From Anaerobacillus sp. (GTDB lineage Bacteria; Bacillota; Bacilli; Bacillales_H; Anaerobacillaceae): DNA of 8,740 nucleotides. This document shows, in pieces, positions 1 through 4,782 of this stretch. The notes under the pieces are model-generated. The model saw only the letters and a list, made by a program, of their open reading frames with translations, was not told the origin of the DNA and did not search any database. Made by a program: the position numbers and the translations under genes. Each line of letters opens with the position of its first letter. Within the stretch, counting starts at the first letter, position 1. The DNA is taken from contig SKOL01000641.1 of NCBI GenBank assembly GCA_007120055.1, positions 1 to 8,740 of the forward strand. Reading direction: 5' to 3'.

Positions 1-64
1 ATACGTAACTCCTGTTCTAGAGCGATGTTTCGTTCAATGAAAGCATCATTATTAGTACCCTTTA

Positions 65-517
65 CTAAGATGTAACGACTGCTAATTCCAATAATTTTTT
101 ATCAATGACTGATGTTTTAAAAGGCAAGTTCGTAGTGATTAAATCTGCAATGACGGGTCTATCTTTTTTAGAGGTAAACATTTTGACTATTGCCGAAAAC
201 GTAAATAAAGGTAGTAGCGTCGCATCAACAATATACCGAAAACGTAACTCGTTAATTTTTTTTGCTAGTTGAAACAAATCTTCAATTTCACAACAAATCG
301 TTTCCGTTGAGAGTTTTTTTACGTCAAGCTTGCTCATATTTTCAACAAATTCCTGAAATTGTCGTTCGAGCTCTTCGTAATCTTGATGATCTTGTTTTGA
401 AGCTTTTATAAGTTTGTTCAGTATAAAAATTAACTTCCGTTTGTATTTTAATTTTGGTGGTTGTAGCTCTACTTTTCCTTCTTGATCGATTTGAATAATC
501 TCCGTTGCTCGTGACAT
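65..517 (-). pseudogene. Second fragment of the broken PEP-synthase/Rph-like gene
   Basis: This ORF of 150 codons begins at an internal ATG, but the same frame is open back to the premature TAA at 545-547 (nine codons: DRGEELGIQ). It is therefore the continuation of the upstream fragment, not an independent gene. No ribosome binding site is visible before 517. The content fits the helical middle region of the family (IIQIDQEGKVELQPPKLKYK, then DLITTNLPFKTSVIDKKLLELA). It ends at TAG 65-67, with another stop directly behind it at 62-64. The frame that takes over is shifted by one base, which a single deleted A near 79-81 (ancestral GCA AGT) would explain. Confidence 0.75.
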
Positions 518-544
518 TTGAATGCCTAATTCTTCGCCACGATC

Positions 545-1645
545 TTATAGCGCTTGATAGCTCATCGTCACTAATGTGTAATCTAACGGGGTTGGTGCCT
601 CTGGATAATGCTCTAAAAGATCATCTAAAATCTTTATTTGCGTTTGATTAATTTTTCCCAAATCAACTTGTTCCATTTTTTCTAATGTTGTAATCGGACG
701 TGATTGTAATAAGTAAAGTTGATCGTCCGCAAATGCCCATTCAATATCTTGAGGAGATTGATAATGATTTTCAACGTTAACCGCTAAATCCGCAAGTTGG
801 AGTAGTTGTTTTTCTGTTAACGAATATTGTTTGCGCCTCTCCACTGTAACCTGTAACAAAGATGTTCTGTCGCTAGTTCCGATCACATGTTCTTTTTCCT
901 TTGTGCCCAACTCTTTACTCGTTACATGTTTATTTTTTTTATCAATATTTTTTTTATCAATAATAAAAGAATCGGGGGTCACTTGGCCTGAAACGACTAA
1001 TTCACCTAAACCGTATGCGGAAGTGATATATAGTTCATTTTCATTTTGAGTTAAAGGGTTACTAGTAAACATAATTCCCGAAACAGTTGCATCAACCATT
1101 TTTTGAATAACGACCGAAATAAATACTTTCTGATGATCAAAACCTTTTTTATTTCGATAAGACATTGCCCGCGCTGACCAAAGTGAAGCCCAGCAACGTT
1201 TTACGTAACCACTTAACTCCTTCTCCCCTTTAACATATAAAAACGTTTCTTGTTGCCCTGCAAAACTTGCATCTGGCAAATCTTCAGCAGTTGCTGATGA
1301 GCGAACAGCGACGTAGCCCCCACCCAGTTGCTGATAGGCGTTGACGATGTCACTTTCAAGTTGCGAATCTATCTTTTCGTTTAAAATGAACGTTCTTATT
1401 ATCGCAGAATTCTCCTCAATGTCAGCTGGATCGTCCAACTGGATATGATCGATAATTTCTGAAATACGCTCTTGTAAGTGATTGTCTAAAATAAATTGTC
1501 TATAAGCATCAACCGTAACGCAAAAACCATCTGGTACTACAAAATTGTTGATGATCAACTCCCCTAAATTTGCACCCTTTCCCCCTACTAATTGAAGGCT
1601 ATTTTGACTGACTTCGTTCAATTTTAAAATGAACTGATTAGCCAT
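545..1645 (-). CDS. N-terminal ATP-binding fragment of PEP-synthase/Rph-like protein (366 codons, ends at premature stop)
   Basis: This open fragment holds almost the whole PPDK_N-type ATP-grasp domain, roughly residues 17-320. Family motifs are intact: VGGKGANLGEL at 20-30, RSSATAEDLPDASFAGQQ at 115-132, GIMFTSNP at 190-197, GLGELVVSG at 212-220, IEWAF at 301-305 and LLQSRPITTL at 312-321. The linker that follows (HYPEAPTPLDYT) begins the second, substrate-binding domain and is cut after YQAL by TAA. Full-length relatives are about 860 residues, so this is well under half. The family needs the distal histidine domain to pass on phosphate, so a free ATP-grasp fragment is not expected to have the normal activity; that is inference. 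Residues 229-238 contain an exact duplication, IDKKN IDKKN. No convincing promoter is visible in the 84 bp between tetR and this start. Confidence 0.7.
   Translation of the reverse strand: MANQFILKLNEVSQNSLQLVGGKGANLGELIINNFVVPDGFCVTVDAYRQFILDNHLQERISEIIDHIQLDDPADIEENSAIIRTFILNEKIDSQLESDIVNAYQQLGGGYVAVRSSATAEDLPDASFAGQQETFLYVKGEKELSGYVKRCWASLWSARAMSYRNKKGFDHQKVFISVVIQKMVDATVSGIMFTSNPLTQNENELYITSAYGLGELVVSGQVTPDSFIIDKKNIDKKNKHVTSKELGTKEKEHVIGTSDRTSLLQVTVERRKQYSLTEKQLLQLADLAVNVENHYQSPQDIEWAFADDQLYLLQSRPITTLEKMEQVDLGKINQTQIKILDDLLEHYPEAPTPLDYTLVTMSYQAL
932..961. repeat. 15-bp exact tandem duplication inside the pseudogene
   Basis: The 15-base unit ATTTTTTTTATCAAT occurs twice head to tail, at 932-946 and 947-961. 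On the minus strand it encodes IDKKN twice, in frame. Each unit contains an eight-T run, which makes replication slippage a natural origin. Confidence 0.9.
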
Positions 1646-1729
1646 TGTTTTTTCCCCCTAGTCCAATTTGACTTATTTTGAATTTAATTTTTCATTAACA
1701 AATCTCTGAACTACCCTCGATCTCGATTT

Positions 1730-2344
1730 TTAACTATCTCCAACGGCAATGCCTTTTAATACGATTGACATTCTAATTCGATATTCGTTTTTTAATGATT
1801 TCGTTTCATCAGCTGCAAGCCATTGAAATAGTGTATAAAAATAAATTCCGATTAAAATATCGGCAACATGACTAGGTTGAATGTCTTTGTTGAATTCGCC
1901 ATTTTTTTGGCCAAATTTTAATATTTGCTCAATAATCATTTTAAGTTCAATATGGTTTTCGGTCTCTTCAGCAATTTCCGGAGAAGCTAGTTTTTTCACT
2001 ACTTCATATGAAATTAGTCGCGTTACATTTTTATCAGCCTCACTCGCGTCTCCTAATAAATCAAAGAGTTTAGTAATTTGTTCGGCGGCACTATTCAAAC
2101 GCATTAATTCATTCGCTATGTGTTCTCGCATCAATTCAATTCGCTGTTCACCTAAATACGCTAAAATCGCATCTTTCGTCGGAAAGTGGCTAAAAAAAGT
2201 TCCTTTTGCAACATCAGCTTTTTCGGTAATTTGTTGTACGGTCGTATTTTCATATCCTTGCTCTAAAAAAAGCTCCATGGCGATGTTAAAAATTTTTCCT
2301 TTCGTTCTTTCCTTTTTGGACTTTGGCTTTGTATGATGTTTCAA
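1730..2344 (-). CDS. TetR/AcrR-family transcriptional regulator
   Basis: This is a ligand-responsive DNA-binding repressor of the TetR family, 204 residues from the chosen start, a usual length. The helix-turn-helix domain lies at about residues 17-63: IFNIAMELFLEQGYENTTVQQITEKA followed by the recognition-helix segment VAKGTFFSHFPTKDAIL, which is classic for the family. The rest is the variable helical ligand and dimer domain, with no match I can name. I choose TTG 2342-2344 as the start because GGAGG (2351-2355 read on the minus strand) sits six bases before it. The upstream ATG at 2372-2374 has no such site and lies in a palindrome. The broken phosphotransferase gene follows 84 bp downstream in the same direction, and the subtilase is divergent. 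Either could be a target, and autoregulation is likely by analogy. Confidence 0.88.
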   Translation of the reverse strand: MKHHTKPKSKKERTKGKIFNIAMELFLEQGYENTTVQQITEKADVAKGTFFSHFPTKDAILAYLGEQRIELMREHIANELMRLNSAAEQITKLFDLLGDASEADKNVTRLISYEVVKKLASPEIAEETENHIELKMIIEQILKFGQKNGEFNKDIQPSHVADILIGIYFYTLFQWLAADETKSLKNEYRIRMSIVLKGIAVGDS

Positions 2345-2350
2345 AATAAA

Positions 2351-2355
2351 CCTCC
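2351..2355 (-). promoter_or_regulatory. Ribosome binding site that decides the tetR start
   Basis: GGAGG on the minus strand is followed after six bases by TTG at 2344. This supports TTG initiation over the in-frame ATG ten codons upstream. Confidence 0.75.
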
Positions 2356-2361
2356 ATAATT

Positions 2362-2373
2362 TGACCGCGGTCA
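2362..2373. promoter_or_regulatory. Perfect palindrome, likely TetR operator
   Basis: TGACCGCGGTCA is a perfect 12-bp palindrome lying 18-29 bases upstream of the tetR TTG start, just before its ribosome binding site. An extra GGTCA half-site lies 17 bp away at 2386-2390, so GGTCATTTT occurs twice in the same orientation. TetR proteins bind short palindromes near their own genes, so this is the leading candidate for the autoregulatory site. Binding has not been shown. Confidence 0.55.
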
Positions 2374-2419
2374 TTTTTGTACTAAGGTCATTTTATCACA
2401 TTTAGTTATAAAAAATATA

Positions 2420-2440
2420 GTGAAATTCCGCTCATTTCAC
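2420..2440. promoter_or_regulatory. Interrupted inverted repeat in the tetR/subtilase divergent region
   Basis: GTGAAAT (2420-2426) and ATTTCAC (2434-2440) are exact 7-bp arms separated by seven bases. The element lies between the divergent tetR and protease genes, about 68 bp before the protease start. It could be a second operator or part of a promoter region. No good sigma-A promoter for the protease is visible around it. Confidence 0.35.
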
Positions 2441-2507
2441 AAACGCCGTTACATCTTTTAATCCCTTACATTAACTAATAGAGACGAAAATATTGGAGGT
2501 ACTTAAT

Positions 2508-3707
2508 ATGAAAACAGATAGGAAAATCAATCGAATTTTAGCCAAAGATTCTTCGACTGTAGTTCCAGTGATCATTGTATTAAAAGATAACGCAACGTCT
2601 TGTAAGATGTCGGATTATTGCCGCCTTCGCCCACAAGACCATAGCGGCTATTCTTTACATTCTCTTAAAATGATGACAGGAAGATGTTGTAGAACAACGA
2701 TCGCGGACTTACAACGACATCAGCAAATTCAATATATTAGTTTTGATCATTCGGTCCATGCGCACTTAAACAGAGCAACTCCAGCGATAGGGGCGCAAGA
2801 AGCTCACCGTGAGCACGTCATAACAGGGAAATCAATTGGGATTGCCGTACTAGACACTGGAGTACACCCTCACCCTGATTTAACATCACCTAGAAATCGA
2901 TTGGTCGCCTTTAAAGATTTTATTAAAAATAGGGTGCAAGCATATGACGATCACGGTCACGGAACACATGTGGCAGGTTGTGCTTCAGGAAATGGCATTA
3001 GTTCAAGGGGAACTTATCAAGGGGCTGCACCTGATGCGAATATCATTGGCGTCAAAGTATTGAATGAACAAGGTTCAGGAAATATGTCCAATGTCATTGC
3101 TGGGATCAACTGGGCGATTGAAAATGGTGAACGCTATCAAATTAAAATTATTAATTTATCTCTCGGAACTAATCCAACGACCTCCTATCGAAATGACCCT
3201 CTAGCAAGAGCTTGTCGAAGAGCTTGGAGAAAAGGGATAGTTGTCGTAGCATCTGCAGGAAATTCTGGTCCTAACGGTACGATTGTTACACCCGGAATTG
3301 AGCCCTCGATTATAACCGTTGGTGCATCTGATAACTCTTCTACTAATATTCGCAATCAAAAATTAGCTAATTTTAGTAGCCGTCCGCCTACTGTTGATGC
3401 GTTAATTAAGCCTGATATTATTGTTCCGGGTAAAGACATTATAAGTGCAATCGCTCCTCATTCAACCTTATCGAACCGCTCAGCCTCGCAATTAATATCG
3501 AACAATTATTTACCGCTATCAGGAACTTCGATGTCCGCTGGGATATGTTCAGGAGCGATCGCCCTATTGCAAGAAGTCTACCCATCACTTACTCCTGAAG
3601 CGATTAAAACATTACTAAAAGAAGCATCCTACTACTTTTCAAGTAGCAATTCAGGATTACTAGAAATCAACCAAGTGCTTGAACTAGCGAGATTTAAGTT
3701 CGATTAA
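2508..3707 (+). CDS. aprX: Intracellular subtilisin-like serine protease (peptidase S8, AprX-like)
   Basis: This is a serine endopeptidase of the subtilase family, 399 residues. The catalytic triad is complete: Asp116 (AVLDTGVHPHPDL), His151 (DDHGHGTHVAG) and Ser341 (SGTSMSAG), with oxyanion Asn252 (ASAGNSGP). Residues 1 to about 90 form a non-catalytic N-terminal part resembling that of AprX. There is no signal peptide or membrane segment, so it should act in the cytoplasm. The closest family I recognise is Bacillus AprX (442 residues): shared stretches include YDDHGHGTH, IGVKVLNEQGSG and the KPDII.PG.DIIS region. I choose ATG 2508 because GGAGG (2495-2499) lies eight bases before it; TTG 2493 overlaps that site. 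Oddities are seven cysteines and SRPPT where the family usually has SRGPT. The orthology to aprX is inference. Confidence 0.88.
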   Translation: MKTDRKINRILAKDSSTVVPVIIVLKDNATSCKMSDYCRLRPQDHSGYSLHSLKMMTGRCCRTTIADLQRHQQIQYISFDHSVHAHLNRATPAIGAQEAHREHVITGKSIGIAVLDTGVHPHPDLTSPRNRLVAFKDFIKNRVQAYDDHGHGTHVAGCASGNGISSRGTYQGAAPDANIIGVKVLNEQGSGNMSNVIAGINWAIENGERYQIKIINLSLGTNPTTSYRNDPLARACRRAWRKGIVVVASAGNSGPNGTIVTPGIEPSIITVGASDNSSTNIRNQKLANFSSRPPTVDALIKPDIIVPGKDIISAIAPHSTLSNRSASQLISNNYLPLSGTSMSAGICSGAIALLQEVYPSLTPEAIKTLLKEASYYFSSSNSGLLEINQVLELARFKFD

Positions 3708-3747
3708 AGCTTCATTTGCCTCTAATTCACGAAGTCGATTGTTTTTC

Positions 3748-3760
3748 AACAATTATTGTT
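3748..3760. promoter_or_regulatory. Short palindrome downstream of the subtilase gene
   Basis: AACAAT-T-ATTGTT is a 13-bp perfect palindrome 41 bp after the protease stop. It is not followed by a T run, so it is a poor terminator. A related shorter palindrome, ACAATTGT, lies at 3780-3787. Both belong to the region upstream of the ATPase gene and may be protein-binding sites. Confidence 0.3.
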
Positions 3761-3784
3761 AATGTGCATTGGTACAGCAACAAT

Positions 3785-3856
3785 TGTGACAAACGTGTGA
3801 CAACAGGTCTGATTGTGACTTTATTCATACTAGTTAAATACCTCCCCTTGTATAAT
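3785..3856 (+). promoter_or_regulatory. Candidate activator-dependent promoter of the ATPase/VWA operon
   Basis: TATAAT at 3851-3856 matches the sigma-A -10 box perfectly and predicts a start of transcription near 3863. No hexamer with 15-19 bp spacing resembles TTGACA. Upstream are three direct copies of TGTGAC, at 3785-3790, 3796-3801 and 3814-3819; the first two are 11 bp apart, one helical turn. A good -10 without a -35, plus phased upstream repeats, suggests activation by a response regulator or similar protein. The factor cannot be named. Confidence 0.5.
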
Positions 3857-3888
3857 GTCGGTGACTATCATTATAGGGGTGTTTTTAA

Positions 3889-4782
3889 ATGAAACGACTT
3901 ACAAACTGGTTGCCTACTACAAAAGAAATCGAAACTGAATGGAATGTTCCTAATGAAAATGTAAAAAGTCTTGACGGCTTTTGTATTGAAAAAAAGAAAC
4001 TAAAAATCATCCAAGACTTTATGTTTACCGGAGTGAACGTCGCTTTTACAGGACATCCTGGTACCGGAAAAACGGAATTAGCAAAAAAACTAGCAACCAT
4101 TCATGATCTTCCTTTTGTTTTGATCAATGTTGGAACGATAAGGACTCCTGCAGATTGGTGGGGCTTCATGGAATTCAAAGAAGGTGAAGGGACATTTTTT
4201 CATAAAACACGACTCACTCGTGCCTTAGAAAGCAACGAAGCACATGTGATTATTTTTAACGAACTTAACCGTTGTCCATCACACTGCCATAATCCGATTT
4301 ACGACTTATTAGATGGCAATCGTTCCGTTTATATTGAAGCGATCGACAAACAATTAATTGTTCATCCTGAAACGATCTTTTTAGCTACATTAAACCGCGG
4401 TTCTTCTCACACTGGTACATTCCAAGAAGATTCTGCAATTGAAGATCGATTTGAATTTGTTCATTTACAATTACCTTCTGAAAAAGAAATGACCGATTTA
4501 CTACTTAGTTCTTTTCCAATTTCTAAAAAAGAAGCTTCCGTGATTGCTCGCTTAACAATACAGCTTTCTACTCTTTATGAAGAAGAAAAATTATCAAAAG
4601 TGTTTGGTATGCGACCAGCGCTTAACGCCTCCAAGTTACTAGTTAGAAAAAATAGTCTTAGTGATGCTTTAATGTATACGTTTGCGAATCGCTATTCTCG
4701 CGACGGTGGCATCGAAAGTGAATATACGTATGTTTTACAATTAATTCAGGGCTTGGCCGGTAGCGGTGATCATCTTGACTAA
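3889..4782 (+). CDS. MoxR/CobS-like AAA+ ATPase
   Basis: This is an AAA+ ATPase of the MoxR / AAA_5 type, 297 residues, the usual length for the single-domain members. Walker A is GHPGTGKT at 55-62. The Walker B region is VIIFNELNR at 120-128, sensor 1 is Asn169 in ATLNRG, a likely arginine finger is Arg187 in AIEDRF, and a sensor-2-like Arg242 lies in GMRPALNA. The usual Walker B Asp is Asn124, while catalytic Glu125 is kept. No membrane segment is seen, so it is cytoplasmic. The start ATG follows AGGGGTG (3875-3881) after seven bases. The next gene overlaps its stop and encodes a VWA protein, the standard MoxR partner, so the pair probably forms an ATP-driven chaperone or remodelling complex as in NorQ-NorD, CbbQ-CbbO, CobS-CobT or RavA-ViaA. 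The client is unknown. Confidence 0.88.
   Translation: MKRLTNWLPTTKEIETEWNVPNENVKSLDGFCIEKKKLKIIQDFMFTGVNVAFTGHPGTGKTELAKKLATIHDLPFVLINVGTIRTPADWWGFMEFKEGEGTFFHKTRLTRALESNEAHVIIFNELNRCPSHCHNPIYDLLDGNRSVYIEAIDKQLIVHPETIFLATLNRGSSHTGTFQEDSAIEDRFEFVHLQLPSEKEMTDLLLSSFPISKKEASVIARLTIQLSTLYEEEKLSKVFGMRPALNASKLLVRKNSLSDALMYTFANRYSRDGGIESEYTYVLQLIQGLAGSGDHLD
4764..4771 (+). promoter_or_regulatory. Ribosome binding site that decides the VWA gene start
   Basis: CGGTGATC, preceded by AG, matches the extended Shine-Dalgarno core (..GGTGATC) and places TTG 4775 at the ideal distance. The alternative GTG at 4766 lies inside this site. The site is within the last codons of the ATPase gene, so the two genes are probably translationally coupled. 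Confidence 0.55.

Larger units (their letters stand above)
1..1645 (-). pseudogene. Broken PEP-synthase / rifampicin phosphotransferase-like gene (partial at window edge)
   Basis: This is the 5' part of a gene of the PEP-utilising enzyme family, which transfers phosphate from ATP through a mobile histidine domain to pyruvate (PEP synthase) or to rifampicin (Rph). Reading starts at ATG 1645, behind AGGGGG at about 1654-1659. The frame is open to 548, meets TAA at 545-547, and then continues in the same frame with family-like sequence (DRGEELGIQ then MSRATEI) to a TAG at 65-67. A second frame, overlapping from about position 80 down to the edge, continues as SRYILVKGTNNDAF and stays open. So there is one nonsense codon plus one frameshift. 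The swivelling phosphohistidine domain would lie outside the window. PEP synthase and Rph cannot be told apart from this half. Two sequencing errors are possible but less likely than decay. Confidence 0.8.

Noticed and set aside
831..1049. Plus-strand ORF of 72 codons inside the phosphotransferase-like gene
   Set aside because: It is antisense to clearly conserved coding sequence, has low-complexity hydrophobic content and no ribosome binding site.
1881..2336. Plus-strand ORF of 151 codons opposite tetR
   Set aside because: It is the antisense shadow of a well-supported TetR protein, with Ser/Phe-rich composition and no family resemblance.
3745..3762. Terminator of the subtilase gene
   Set aside because: The AT-rich 13-bp palindrome has no T run after it on the plus strand, so termination here is not supported.
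3785..3802. TnrA/GlnR-type or Fnr-type site
   Set aside because: TGTGA-N8-TGACA is one base longer than the TnrA layout (N7), and the copies are direct rather than inverted, so it is not the Fnr palindrome.
3885..4100. Minus-strand ORF opposite the ATPase start
   Set aside because: Antisense to the N-terminal part and Walker A of the ATPase, with no start signals.
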